Positions 29,515-40,876 of a stretch of 64,000 bases of DNA are shown here, piece by piece. Below the pieces are notes generated by a model. The model ran no database searches and had not been told where the DNA came from. It saw only the letters and a list, made by a program, of their open reading frames with translations. The stretch comes from Cryoendolithus antarcticus (lineage: Eukaryota > Ascomycota > Dothideomycetes > Cladosporiales > Cladosporiaceae). Position 1 is the stretch's first letter. The number at the start of each line of letters is the position of its first letter. The position numbers were made by a program, and so were the translations under genes. Where the stretch lies: assembly GCA_002077065.1 (NCBI GenBank), contig NAJO01000003.1:558001-622000 (forward strand), given 5' to 3'.

Positions 29515-31245
29515 ATGGCACCCTCGATTGTCCATCTTCCCAATGGCCAGACCTTGAGCGTCACTCCCTCGTTTGGAGGTCTGTATTTCAAGTCGAATGA
29601 TCTCGCGCTGCACCACTCGGCTTTCCCCCCAGGATTCACGATCATCCTGCACTCCGAGGACGGCGACGATGACCATACTGAAAAGCACGTGAGGGACTTG
29701 GATCAGACGCCCAGAGCCGAGTACCCTGCTCACAAGCAGCAACACAAACACCGCTACAGGAAGCCCACTCTTCAGAATGATCACCTATTCATTAGCAGTA
29801 TCAGCAACCCGAACTCCAATGACTTCCGTCCGCCAACCAGTCCGACCCGTCAGATCGCCATGATGCTCTGGGCCACTCTCTGGTGGTACTTTCATCAACC
29901 AGAGCCGGCCCCACAGCTCACCACTTCATCCTCTGCCAAGACCACTGATGCTGGGAAGCCCAAGGGAGAATGGCGGATCAACATCAACCGCGAGGGCATC
30001 TTCAAAGGCAAGCACACTCTACCGAAGCTGGAGCGTATGGGCTTGATCGCTACCGAGGACAGCTCAGTCGGGGTCGATCCCGAGGACGGCGTTCGACGAG
30101 CAGGTGAAGGCTTTGAGAAGATGTTTGTCTCGCGTCGCACCTTTTGGCAGCTTGATGCCCGCATCTACTTATTCACACAGGCGCCGTTGGCTGCCGGTTC
30201 GCCGTACCCTAGCATGTCTCCTGCAGGGTCTCGACCCTCCTCGCCAAACCGCAACAGCAACCTATCCATAACGTCACACTCGGCCGATACTTCCACCCCC
30301 GGGACGCCTGTACTACAGCCCACAAGTGGCCAGTCGAGTCACTGGCGCTCCTCAACTCCACCCGGTCCCTTCACATCTGCCTCTCATTTGCCAACATTCT
30401 ATCCGCCCCCGCCCACGCAGTACACCTGGACGGGCAATGTGCGCCATCCCACCCGATCCAAACCACCGCGACAAGGTGAAACATTCTATACTCGCTTCAT
30501 CCCGTCGCTCGGCCAGTATCTGAGCTTCCGCGTCGCATCATTATCAGCAAAGCCAATATCACATCGTGGCCCGACCTTGGCGCTTCCAGATCATCGAGAG
30601 ACTTTGTTCCGCACACCGCACAGCTCGGCTGACTCGGTACCGACCATCACCGGTCTCTCGCTGTCCGAGGACAGCGAGGACACTCCGACCACGCAGATGA
30701 CAGACTGCCAGCTCCTGCACAAGTGGATGAACAACGAACGTGTCGCTGCATCTTGGGGCGAGACCGGCCCGATCTCACATCAGACAGACTTCTTGAGCAC
30801 AAATCTCGCATCGCGGTCCTCCTTTCCTGTCATTGGCTGCTTCGACGGCAAACCTTTCGGCTACTTTGAGATATACTGGGTCAAAGAGTCGACCCTCGCA
30901 CCACACTGTGAGGGAGTCGGCGAATGGGATCGTGGATTGCATGTACTTGTTGGTGAGCAGGAGTTCAGAGGTAGTCATCGAGTCGGGGTGTGGCTCAGTG
31001 CGCTTGTGCACTACTGCTGGCTGAATGATCTACGAACCGGCTGTGTGTACATGGAGCCGAGGGTGGATAACGAGAAGTAAGTTACATAGAGTGACTGCTT
31101 AAAGGGACGTATGCTGACTATCTGCAGGCTCAAGCACTACTGCGAGTCTGTCGGCTTCTTCAAGGAAAAAGAGGTGTCGTTCCCTCACAAGCAAAGCAAC
31201 TTGATGAAGCTTCGCAGAGAAGCGTGGGATCAGCCGGTACTCTAA
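29515..31245 (+). CDS. hydroxyornithine N-acyltransferase (IucB/SidF/SidL-type GNAT)
   Basis: Probable siderophore-biosynthesis acyltransferase, which transfers an acyl group to N5-hydroxyornithine. The model join(29515..31076, 31128..31245) gives 559 aa; the intron has GTAAGT, a CTGAC branch and CAG. The N-terminus MAPSIVHLPNGQTLSV starts the family's first domain. The C-terminal 150 residues carry the IucB/AlcB GNAT blocks: LLHKWMNNERVAASWGE, PVIGCFDGKPFGYFEIYWVKE, EGVGEWDRGLHVLVGEQEFRG and MEPRVDNEKLKHYCESVGF. Between the halves (about residues 225-330) lies a Ser/Pro/Thr-rich linker. Acetyltransferase (SidL, ferricrocin) and anhydromevalonyl transferase (SidF, extracellular siderophores) cannot be told apart securely. 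There is no SidF-like PTS1 (the protein ends in P-V-L), which mildly favours SidL-like. No NRPS gene is in the window. Confidence 0.82.
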
Positions 31246-31305
31246 ACGCTACCATCTCATAGTACTCGACACATCCTGTCATGACCCGCACCCACCGTCG
31301 CCATC

Positions 31306-32491
31306 CTAGTGCCCAGTGATCTTCGCTGGAGCACTGGCAGTCGCTGTACCCAGAGGCACAGGCGTCAGATACCACCCCGAGGATGTCCCCTGACAGCTCG
31401 CCGCCACCCAGGCGCTCTCCAATGCTACTACTTCTGTTGGAAGAGGCATCAAGACAGTGAAGCTCCCTTCCCCTTCGATTGTGGCACAGTGGTCTCCCAG
31501 CCTACATTTCCTCTGTCCGTCCCACGCGCTCGTCGGGATCGGCCGGTTCAGATCTGCAAGATTGAACGAATACGTCGAATAGACATTGATGGTCCGCGCC
31601 GAAGTCAACGGCGTATTCAGCGGCACGATGAAACCAGTATGCTGCGCTGTCTGCGGACCGCAAGGCGTAATGCTCGGCCTGCGACCATGGATGTAAGCTT
31701 GGATGTATGCCAAGCTGATATACGGCGTCGGCGAAGTGAAGGTGTATCCCAGACTGACGACAGTATTTGGCGCACCTGCCGGGTCAGTCGGCGAGGGCGT
31801 CACGGTCGTGCCGTTCTGCGCGCAGAAGTCGCCGTTGACGGTCGTGACGGGCCAGTAGAAGAGCGTGCCGAAATTGCCGCCTTGCATGAAGCAGTATTGG
31901 GTGTTGATCGCGCAATCGACATACGTCTCTACTGGCGTCGGCGCGCTGGTGATGGTCGATGTGTCAGAGGTCGTGCAGTGTGGGATATTAGTCGGGTACG
32001 GAGCGCCGTTGGTCTCGGCATCGCTGACAGCAGAGCTATACGAAGACAGGATTGGGGTGCAAGCCGTCTCCGCGATGGTGCAAGTCGGGTATACGCCGGT
32101 ATAGGTGCCGCGCTGGTACGTCAAAGTCACTGGTGGTTTGTAGGTCACGGTCGAAGTCACGGTGGAGGTCCTGTAGCTTTCAAGGGCACGTGGCCGGCCG
32201 TCACAGAGCGTCGTCAACGGGACGTTGGTGTCCGTTATAGGGTCTGTGAGGGTGGCCACCTTAATGTAGCTCGTAAGCACCTTGAAGGCGTAGGAGGAAT
32301 AACTGGAGTCATAGGCGCGGAAGGAGGTCAGGCAACGGAAGTCATCGGCATTGGGATCGGTAGTGGCATTTTTTGCGAGGAGGGAGTTAAGAACATTTCG
32401 AGATCATGAGGGGGCTTGATGTTGTACTTACGAGGCTTGGCTGCCACCACAGCAGCGCTGGCTACACCCAACAGTGAGAGGACGAACATCT
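31306..32491 (-). CDS. secreted Thr/Pro-rich protein, possibly frameshifted near the 5' end
   Basis: The main frame ends at 31306 and is open upstream to about 32385. It reads NVLNSLLAKNATTDPNADDFRCLTSFRAYDS..., then TSTVTSTVTYKPPVTLTY, a Cys-containing core (DCAINTQYCFMQGGNFGTLFYWP) and a tail ending PAKITGH. There is no ATG at the 5' end of that frame. Just upstream an ATG at 32491 opens a good signal peptide (MFVLSLLGVASAAVVAAKP) in another frame. A GTAAGT follows it, but no AG acceptor between it and the main frame restores phase. Either one base is missing near 32400 or the intron acceptor has changed. The protein is probably extracellular or cell-wall associated. I do not recognise a domain. 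If the break is real this allele is a pseudogene. Confidence 0.6.
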
Positions 32492-33100
32492 TTGCTATGA
32501 CTTCAGGGATGTCGAGCGCGTGAACAAGGCAGTGATGCGAAATGGAATCGAGGACAGAAGGACCGAGTACTTAGCTTTCCCTCCTCCCATGCCGCCCTCA
32601 CGAGCGCCAATCTATCTCCGCATGTAGGCAATGCTACTTGCATATCCATACGCAATTGGCAATGCACGAGGTCGCCCGTCCCTGAAGGCAGCCTGGCAGG
32701 TAAGCACTGCCAAGCAGCCAAGCCCGAAACACGAGAGCTTTCGGCGACAAGGCACGAGCAAGTTGGCGGTGAACCCTTGTAGGCTTCCAGGGTTGCGAAG
32801 GTGGCGTGAGGGATGCATCCGCTATATTGCTTCTCATGTTGGTCTGGACGTGGTTAGCACTAGCAAAGTTTCGGTACTATAGCACACAATGGCAACTACA
32901 GGCCAGCGGGGTAGCGTGGTTTTCGTGTACTGTAGTCGGATGCAGATCAGCCTCCAGCTCTCAATCATGTAGTGGTCTCGATATAAATTTTTGCGCTCCC
33001 AACCCCGGCTCCAGCTCATGCTGCCATAGTATACACAGCCCCGTAGAACCTGCTTTTGCTACTGCCACTGCCGTCATCTTACATTTGCCATTCTACCATC
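32492..33100. other. intergenic region
   Basis: About 600 bp between the secreted-protein gene and the mitochondrial coiled-coil gene, both on the minus strand. Short frames only; no RNA or repeat seen. Confidence 0.4.
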
Positions 33101-34400
33101 TCATTTGCCGCCCTTCTTGACAATATCCTCGAACTTTTCTTTCTTGTTCTCGAGGACCTTGAGCACTTCGTTGACAGTCTCCTTGACGAGGTTCTGTGCC
33201 TCGTCGCTGTTGTTCTCAGCGACTGCCTTCAATCGCTGAAGCTCGGGTAGTATCTTAGAGCCTTGTGGGATGTTGTCAAGCAGATTGTTGAGGCCGGACG
33301 GAGCGTACTGCTTTGCCTTGTTCTTGGCGCTGTGAAGTGATCAGCTCAGTACTTATTGTATTAGAGTTGCTGCGAGTGACGTACCCGTCAATGTACTTCT
33401 CCAAGTCACCAAAATCGCCAGACTGCACAGCCTTCTGTAGTCTCTGCAGTGCCTCGCCGACATTCCCCTTCTTCAGCACATCGGCATTCTCCTCAACCAG
33501 CTTCTTGATCTCGGGCTGCTTGTCAAGCAGCGGCTTTGCCTGCTCCAGACCCTCCTGCCACAGCTTGTCACCCATCTTTGAGATCTCCTGCATCTTCTGC
33601 TCCACGATCTCTCTGACCTTCTGTACACTGCCAAAGTTCAAACCCTGCTGCGTCAACTCCTGCACCTGCTTCCACGTCTCATCGACTTGCTTCTTGGCCT
33701 CCGGTCCAAGACGGTCGCCCAGTGACTGGAGCTGTTCGAACGAGCCGCCCATCTTCTCCTTCAGCTCGGGGTGGTTGTTAAGAATGTCCTGACCTGCATC
33801 CGCAGCAAGTGAGCTCAGCTTGTGGAGATGCTTCTGCAGCACTCCCCACGCAGCCGTGAGTGTCGTGAGCGTGAGACCATTTGACGATGCGTCGCGGAGC
33901 TCGGTGTATGCCTCGCTAACGATGTTGTCGACTTCCGGACCTGTCAAGTATTGTCAGTTCACGCAACTTCTCTACCTTCGTCTCAACAATATACCATGCT
34001 TCGCCCTCACCGTCTCCAAATCCTTGAACGTGCTATCCACATAGGGCTTCGCCCCCGGAATGAACATAGTGTACTGTTGCGCGAACCCCTTCAACGCGCT
34101 CAACGCCTCGCTAGGCTCTGGGGTCTTCTCCTTGAATTGCACCTTGAGCTTCTCGGTCGTCGAGTCGACATAGCTCTTGATCTGGTTTGCGGTGTCGGCC
34201 GCGGTCGCAATGCCCGAGGAGCGGTAGTGGTAGTATGCGTAGCCGCCGACTGAGCCGGCACCGACGAGACCGCCGATGATGCCCGCGGTGATGTGGTTGC
34301 CGCCTGAGGGAGCTGATACGTCTGAGGCGTAGCGGCGAGCTGCCGGGGCGGAGGAGCGCAGGGCGCGGGCTGAGCGCGCGGTGAGCTTGGTGGCGTACAT
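33101..34400 (-). CDS. predicted mitochondrial membrane protein with coiled coils
   Basis: The model complement(join(33101..33329, 33385..33940, 33995..34400)) encodes 396 aa. Both introns (55 and 54 bp) restore phase: ...ETVRAKH|GPEVDNIVSEAY and ...KYID|GAKNKAKQYAPSG. The N-terminus MYATKLTARSARALRSS with many Arg and no acids is a mitochondrial presequence. A glycine-rich hydrophobic span (ITAGIIGGLVGAGSVGGYAYY) follows at about residues 37-57, then some 330 residues of charged helix. That helix includes DSTTEKLKVQFKEKTPEPSEAL and ETWKQVQELTQQGLNFGSVQ, ending KEKFEDIVKKGGK. This layout suggests a single-pass inner-membrane protein with a long soluble helical domain. I do not recognise a named family; the helical part is apolipoprotein- or MICOS-like only in general style. 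Confidence 0.8.
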
Positions 34401-34734
34401 CTTTGCGATGGGATTGGGATGGTGGTAGTGCGATCTTTCACTTGGAGCGCGAGATGGAGATTGGTGAGCTTCGAGAGGATGTAGATGCAGATCTTGAGAT
34501 AAATGGAGGAGATGACAACCCGTTGCTACCCGCGGACGCCATTGGTATTTCCTTGGATGGCAAGCGTGAGTGACGTGCCTGCTTGTCATTGTCATGTGAA
34601 TCTGTGGGGGAACTCCATGCATGCAGGTACCAACAAGGCTCCCAAACCTCAATGCCACTACTACTACTATACGACGTATTCCTACTACATCCTCCCCACA
34701 ACCTTTGCATGGCAAGTTTCATATGATGAATGAC
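34401..34734. other. short intergenic region
   Basis: About 330 bp upstream of the mitochondrial coiled-coil gene and downstream of the GPI-type surface protein gene. A CTACTACTACTATACGACG-like CTA/TAC repeat stretch lies near 34660-34690. No gene seen. Confidence 0.4.
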
Positions 34735-35657
34735 TCACACGAAGTCCGCGACTCGATGGGCATGTAGCAGTATGCTGACAATTCCCAAAAGCGCCACCCT
34801 ACTATGGCTCAATACTGTAGAAGCCCTGGACGCAGTGACAGTCACCGTCGCCGCAGCTGATGGCGCGCTAGACTCGGCCGGCTGACTCTGGGTGAAGGGG
34901 ATTGAAGTCTGGATGATAGTAGACGCAGAACTCGACTCTGTCGTCGTGGACAGGTCAGACATGGACGTTGTCGTAAGCGTTGCCGCCGAACCAAGCAATG
35001 AGCTGCTCGAAAGGGCCGATGTTGGCGACGTATCGTCAGTCCAAGTGGCGAGCACAGTATGCGGAGTCCCTTGAGGGGCAGTATAGCACTCGAAGTTGGT
35101 GTAGATGCCGCTGGCGAGGATCGCACCGCAGTACGGAAACGTCGAGTTGCTAGGTCGCAGGGTCAGGTCAGACGTCTACGTCGTTTACAGTGACCTCACC
35201 TACCCACAGTACGCCAACCCGGAGTCCGATACGCACGCATCATCGCAACCCTGGGAGTAATTTCGGCATGACGAGATTTGCTCGCACTGCGCCAACCGGG
35301 TACTACCGGCCACAACAGTCGCGTTTGCGCAGCAGCCAAATGCATTGTTGCCGAAGCCACAGATGCCCGTCGAGCCGCAGTCCCAGGCGTAGTCTGTAGA
35401 TAGGCATCAGGTTGTGTGAGGGCGGCGGTCATCGATGCAGACTCACCACTGACACCGTCGAGGTAGCCGCATATACTTGCGGGTCTGTTATCGCGCTTTG
35501 CTATATCGCGGCGTAGTAACTCAGGCGGACTTGTCGGCTCCGGTGCCCATTCTGGTGAATCTGCCTGGTCGAGTGGCACGACGGTCGACCGTGGAGAATG
35601 GTTAGCAGAGACAAGGCCAGTACCTAGAACGCAGGCCCAGCCTAAGACGAATTTCAT
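34735..35657 (-). CDS. GPI-type cell-surface protein, Cys-rich core, unknown function
   Basis: The model complement(join(34735..35149, 35204..35393, 35447..35657)) gives 271 aa. The signal peptide is MKFVLGWACVLGTGLVSA. After a short linker comes a Cys-rich core, ICGYLDGVSG|DYAWDCGSTGICGFGNN then AFGCCANATVVAG, with ISSCRNYSQGCDDACVSD and YCGAILASGIYTNFECYT. The C-terminal third is Ser/Thr-rich, consistent with O-glycosylation. The tail VALLGIVSILLHAHRVADFV is the hydrophobic end expected for GPI attachment, although it is somewhat charged at the very end. The STGICGFG...FGCC pattern recurs in small secreted fungal proteins of unknown role. Both introns (54 and 53 bp) restore phase. Confidence 0.8.
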
Positions 35658-36504
35658 CTTCTGTTGACTCGCGATAGTGACAGATGATTGCATTTCACTG
35701 GACTCGCGTCCTGCTAATCGCAAGTGAAGATGTTGGGCACTGCAGCGGAGCAATTTGCTTTTACATAGGAGATGAAGGACGCTTATCGTATCACAGATCG
35801 GATCGACGCACTGAGCTATGAATCCCCAAACCGGCTCTCAAGGCTGCTCAGACGAGGCTGAGGCTTTTGAGTCCAGAGGGGTGACCACCTCGGGATGAGA
35901 AGCAGCTTTCGCGTCAAGCGCAGTTGCATCGCACACATGCAAGATAACGCAGTATGCCGCGCAAGGCTGAGCGTGGAAGACAGTCAAGTGTGCTATCTCG
36001 GGATACATCACGCCACTAGGTCCTGGACGTCTTTCGCAATCATGTCTCAAGTCACGTTGCGCCGCCTAGCTTGTACGCGAGACCTCTGCACGTGATCAGG
36101 CTGTCAAGGTCTGGCCTCAGCCTTGCAGCATTCTGGTCGAATCGGAGGGCACGCCTGGTCTGATCAGCACTATGAAGCTTTGCTGGACCAAGATTAGCAT
36201 TGCGTGACCACGCTTTGTGACCGAGGCTGGCACGTTCGAGATGATCAACCACCAGCGTCTGTGATATCCGTGGCGTTTTCAGAGACTGGGTGCACAGCAT
36301 GCACATTCCTCGCCCGAGGACTGCGGCCTCATAGAAGGATATTGCTTCGCGGTAGCTTGTTGTCGCCATGTGCTCCTGTCTCCGCGATCTTGTGCATGGC
36401 AAAGTGCTGCGGCGTCCACGCTCAATCGCGACAGCACTAACAGGTTAAATAAGGAGTGTACGTCGTCTGGTCAATACTGGCTAACGATCAACGGGCTGAT
36501 CGAA
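35658..36504. other. divergent intergenic region
   Basis: About 850 bp between the divergent starts of the surface protein and the DUF3176-like gene. Short frames have no domain and no RNA gene was seen. The open frame preceding 36505 extends to about 36370, but lacks a convincing earlier start. Confidence 0.4.
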
Positions 36505-38268
36505 ATGGACTACACTCATGTCGACCATCAGCAAGTCAACGACGCGCATTGGCGACCAGGCTTCTTCCGCCGTCTGCCCTGGCAGGGGCTTCTGTGCATT
36601 CTGGGAGCACTATGTGGACTTGCTGCCTGCATCATCATACTGGTGGTATCAGATGGAGTCCCTGTGGGCTCATGGCGCTATGCGCCCACCGTCTACCTCT
36701 CGATATGCTACACTCTAACCAACATCCTGCTCGTCGCTGCGCTTAGCTATGGTGTTACCATCAGGTGGTGGCGACGTGCTATGGGACCAAAGACGGAGCT
36801 CGGAGATCTACACCGATACTGGCAGTATGGGACAAGCCCGCTGGCCGCGGTCAAAGCAGGCAAGAAAGTCAACATGGTCGCAGTCGCCTGCCTCCTCGTC
36901 GCCATAACGCCTGCCAATGGACCGCTTTTGCAACGGGGCTCGAGCATATCTCAAGACGAGGTCACATCGCCTGCGATGTTCAAAATCAATAGCACGACAT
37001 TCCTTAGCTCAGCAACAGGCTATATCGCTGGACGGCAGCTCGAACCAGGCTTTCTGACTACCTCCTTTGCCAATATCGTGCAAGTAAGCCTGTTAATCCA
37101 GTGACTCACGAGTCAGATTAGAACTAATTCCTGTTAGCAATTCTATGACCGTGCACCAATTTCAGTCAAGGACACAGGCTGCCCCGGTAATGGCATCTGC
37201 CATGGTCGACTACGTGCTGCAGGCCTTGCGGTCAACTGCTCGTCCACATCCTTCGACTTCGACTCAGAGCTCCACGATATTTCAAAAGGTGTGAGGTCCA
37301 CACAAGTAGATGCCCTTATCATCGCGTTCGGGTGGACTCTTATAAGCGGTGTCATGCGGCTCGATACGCAATACAGAGTACCGACATCGACGGGGAGTTG
37401 CGTTGGCCACATAACGGTACAGAACTGCACGCTCAGAGCAGCGACAGTCTACTACCCTGTCACGATCGACGGCAATCAATCGACTATTGCTCTGGACCAA
37501 GAGTCCACCGTTTTCGATGATACTCTTGACAACGTCACCGCGATAGGGACAGGTGTTTCTCTCAACAACGGTGCTCCGTCCCAACTTGCTGGGTACATCG
37601 TCTCGCTGCAGAATCGTTTTAACGGCGCAGCGACGATGCATTTCGGTGGCGGAATCGGCTACGAGATGGATAGCACAGGCGCGACGCCACCTCAATTCGC
37701 TATATCTGGCGACAAGGATCCTTGTAACATGACCTTTCGCGACCCGCTCCCGAATATGCTTGCGCAAGCCAGAGAGCTCATGTTCCGAACTGCTATGGGT
37801 TTTGCCAACGAGACTGCCGTGCGTGTTCCAATCTACGTCAACGATCTTGTGGATGACAACTCCACTAGATTGGAGACAGTGTCTGGAACACAAACAACAA
37901 CGAAAACGGTGTACCGCACTCACTACGATCTCCTCATTGGTGCAGTGGCTCTGACGCTACTTTCTCTCGTCGTGGTGTTGATCACCTACCATGGCTTTTG
38001 GCACCTTGGTCGAGATGTCTCCTTAAGCCCACTCGAGATCGCCAAAGCCTTTAACGCGCCTCTGTTCGCAGCGGATCATTCTACTGCGAAAGCCGATGAT
38101 CTTGTCGCTACAGTGGGCTGGAAGCACGTCAAGTATGAGCTGACTGCGGAGAGCACGGGGAGAGGTGTACACGACAAACCGCACTCGCAGGTGAGCGTAC
38201 GTGGGGACGTGATCGGAGATTTGAACATGGACAGCCAGGATTTTCACTTTCAGATCGTGGAGCAGTAA
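36505..38268 (+). CDS. DUF3176-like integral membrane protein
   Basis: The model join(36505..37083, 37138..38268) gives 569 aa. The 54-bp intron (GTAAGC..TAG) joins FANIVQ to QFYDRAPISVKD. It has the usual layout of this Pezizomycotina family. Two N-terminal membrane spans (LLCILGALCGLAACIIILVVS and YLSICYTLTNILLVAALSYG) are followed by RWWRRAMGPKTELGDLHRYW and a third span near KVNMVAVACLLVAITP. A large extracellular domain with Cys pairs and N-glycosylation sites comes next (CPGNGICHG, NCSS, CNMTF). A last span (LLIGAVALTLLSLVVVLITY) and a cytosolic tail ending QIVEQ close the protein. Function is unknown. The family is expanded in plant-associated and saprotrophic ascomycetes, from general knowledge. 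Start ATG 36505 is chosen for MDYTHVDH just before the membrane core. Confidence 0.83.
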
Positions 38269-38312
38269 GTCGCGTGAGATAGGAGGTGCATGGCATGGCA
38301 AGATTATAAAGA

Positions 38313-39968
38313 TCAAGCATACCCGTCTCCCCACATTTCCCCGTCCTCTTTGACCTCATCCTCCTCCGCAATCGCCGCACCCCTGAGATCCCGCTCCTCC
38401 CTCTGCCTAGCTCGCCTCTCGGCTCTTGTAGTCAGTCGCGGCGTCACAGGTGTGAGAGGCGTGAATGGCATATACGGACTATACGGCGTCGCCAGACCTG
38501 CAGTCCGCATCCCACCGGTTCCCAATCCGTTCCCAAAGCGCTGGTTGCGCGTGACTTCGAGAAAAGTGGTCTTGGTCGGACCAGCAGAGATAGGTGGAAA
38601 TTGTTGAGGTTGCGATCGGAAAGGCAGAGTCCTCGGCGGAGTGCGCGATGGACCTGGCCGAGTCGGATCTGGCCGTAGAGAAGCATGATCTGTCAACGCT
38701 TGTGCAGGGGTGCTATACTGATAGCCTGCTGACTGAGCAGCAGCTGCTATCTGTGCAGGCGCAGGGCGTTGTGGATGTGCGAGCGGAAGGTCTCGCACTT
38801 CGTCTACGCGTTCTTCGTACTGCCATGGCGTGCCAGGAGTCGTCGGCGGGTACGCTTGGCTGTCTACAGTATCCGTAGTACGACTCGTTGGCGGCTCTGG
38901 AGGAATGCCAGGATCTGTGTAGAAACGTGGGCTCAGTGGAGTGCGAGCACCGTCGCTATTGTCGTCTATGTCGGGTCGGATCATCGGCGAGGAGATCTTA
39001 AGGTGGCGCATGGACTTGCGTAGCTTTTTCGGGTTGCCAGACCCAGACGACGCTGAGGCGTACGTACGTGACGATCCGACTGACGTCGCTCGATCTCGAA
39101 GTGGCAGATCGGAGGTCTGGCTTGCACGTGGGAAGACTGGGGTGAGTGGCGTCGTAGGGTACTCAGCTCGAATCGGGCTCGTGGGTCCTTGAGGTAGTGG
39201 TGGCATTGTAGTGTCTGGCGGGTAAATCGCACGGATCGGTGAGCGTGGAGACATCGGACTGAGCGGGCTGATCGGGTACTGTGAGTTTTCTGGTTGCAAA
39301 TGCCTCAATGCCGGCGCATCAGTGAGCAGCCTCGGCGGTCGTGGCCTTGAGTACTGCGGCGGCGGTCCACCATATTGTTCTTGCACATTCGAGCTTTGCC
39401 CCTTCTGTTCATCCCGGGCCATGACGGCCGCATACAGCTTCTCCATCTCCTCTTGCCTTCTGGCCCGATCTGCTTCCACGACATTGCTGTCAAAGCTGGC
39501 CACGCTCTGCATGCCAGGCGAGACAGTATTGCTCAACCCACTCCTCATGCTCCCGTTCGGACTCCTCACGCCCTTCTTCTTTCCTCTGGGAGACCGCCAT
39601 GGTAGAGTTCGCACACTGACTGGACTGATCGGGCTCGGGTCGAAGGCGGTGCTGAGCGGCTTGACCATCTCGGTGCCTCTATGGACAAAGCCTATGTTGA
39701 GTGCGCGCCTTCGCATGCGCCGGCCGACTGTGAGGAGGAAGATCGCTAGGATGAGCAGTGTCCCAAGGTAGGACGCCGCAATGCCGGTGATCTGGTAGGG
39801 TAGTAGGGAGCGATCGCGGCTGGCGTGCGCGGAGAATGGAGGACCATCTTCTGGCGATGGAGCTGGACTTTGATCTATGTCTATCGTCCAGAGACCGGCC
39901 CTTGCGGGTGCTGCGCTCGTGACAAGCAGCACCGCAGTGGTCGCGAGGTAGTCCAGTGTCCTCTTCAT
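38313..39968 (-). CDS. single-pass membrane protein with proline-rich cytoplasmic tail
   Basis: A 551-aa intronless protein. A signal peptide (MKRTLDYLATTAVLLVTSAAPARA) precedes a short extracellular part with WTIDIDQSPAPSPEDGPPFSAHASRDRSLLPYQITG. One membrane span follows (AASYLGTLLILAIFLLTVG, about residues 65-83). A stop-transfer GRRMRRRALN leads to a long Pro/Ser/Arg-rich tail with a basic SPRGKKKGVRSPNGS and a short helix (VVEADRARRQEEMEKLYAAVMA). The tail repeats SP, PLSP and TPxTP, and ends in the acidic EEDEVKEDGEMWGDGYA. The layout resembles fungal Wsc/Mid-type or axial-like sensors without their extracellular domain, but I recognise no family. It converges with the DUF3176-like gene, 44 bp between stops. 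Confidence 0.75.
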   Translation of the reverse strand: MKRTLDYLATTAVLLVTSAAPARAGLWTIDIDQSPAPSPEDGPPFSAHASRDRSLLPYQITGIAASYLGTLLILAIFLLTVGRRMRRRALNIGFVHRGTEMVKPLSTAFDPSPISPVSVRTLPWRSPRGKKKGVRSPNGSMRSGLSNTVSPGMQSVASFDSNVVEADRARRQEEMEKLYAAVMARDEQKGQSSNVQEQYGGPPPQYSRPRPPRLLTDAPALRHLQPENSQYPISPLSPMSPRSPIRAIYPPDTTMPPLPQGPTSPIRAEYPTTPLTPVFPRASQTSDLPLRDRATSVGSSRTYASASSGSGNPKKLRKSMRHLKISSPMIRPDIDDNSDGARTPLSPRFYTDPGIPPEPPTSRTTDTVDSQAYPPTTPGTPWQYEERVDEVRDLPLAHPQRPAPAQIAAAAQSAGYQYSTPAQALTDHASLRPDPTRPGPSRTPPRTLPFRSQPQQFPPISAGPTKTTFLEVTRNQRFGNGLGTGGMRTAGLATPYSPYMPFTPLTPVTPRLTTRAERRARQREERDLRGAAIAEEDEVKEDGEMWGDGYA

Positions 39969-40876
39969 ATTTTTCTGTTTTACTCACGTCCACTTCACAT
40001 TGCCATCATCCCTCCACACCCACATACTCGATAGAGGAGACAGAGATGGTGAAGTCGAACTTACCGCTACCGCCGGTCTGGCCAAGACGGTCTATACATA
40101 TCACCGTGCATGGTCAATCGACGTGGTCGCCACGCCTGGGCGATCACAGCGAGCGTGCAGCATGCACACAAGCGCCTGTCGATTCATGGAGGAGAAGATG
40201 ATGATATGCGATGTGATTGGTGTGAAGCAGGCAAATACGCGCCGCTGCACAGACGCTCTTGCATGGACGCGCCTTCCCGAATTTGGAGCTGCACGTGACC
40301 GATTCATTCATTTGTCGACTTGCACATACGATTCTGCTGTCTGCGGTTTCTCCAACTATTTGGAGTATGGAGACTGCTCGTATCCGTTAACCTGGGGCAT
40401 CGCAATGGTATACCGCTGCATCGGCGACACGCTGGGGTTGTCGGGTTTCAGCAACGACTGAACAGCCTTAACGACGGGCCACGAACACCAAAGTCCTTGT
40501 ACTAGGCACGGTGGTCGTTGCAATTGAGCCTTACCTGCCTCCATGGAAGCGGTGCATACTCGCTGCTGCTGTCATTTGCCTCACAGCGCAACCGTAAGTG
40601 CTGGCTCTTGATCCGGGGAAGTATTTGATTGTTCATGCATACTTCTCAAGCGACTACGACATTGCCTATTGTAAATCCCTGAAGTCTTTGTCAATGATTG
40701 CCGCACCAGCAGGTACTGTATGCTTCCTGATGGCCTTCACAGCGACCAGTACAGCATACACGGCGACCATAGCAGGCTTACACGATGTCTTCCATTGTCG
40801 TCTCAAACTGCTGCACCTTCATCGCTATCCTTCAGTATCGAAATCATCACGTTTCAGTAGCCATTACCAAGATCAG
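39969..40876. other. intergenic region with a possible orphan exon
   Basis: About 900 bp without a firm gene. An open stretch at about 40485-40590 reads KVLVLGTVVVAIEPYLPPWKR followed by CILAAAVICLTAQP, and is directly followed by GTAAGT, like the 3' end of an exon of a membrane protein. I could not join it in phase to anything downstream. A second hydrophobic stretch (FLMAFTATSTAYTATIAG, about 40725-40780) is in frame with the small gene at 40877. Confidence 0.3.

Noticed and set aside
31309..32409. 366-aa open frame on the plus strand, Arg-rich
   Set aside because: Antisense shadow of the secreted Thr-rich protein; no domain and a composition typical of antisense frames.
34655..34700. Short CTA/TAC-rich stretch as a repeat or satellite
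   Set aside because: Only a few imperfect units; not enough for a meaningful repeat call.
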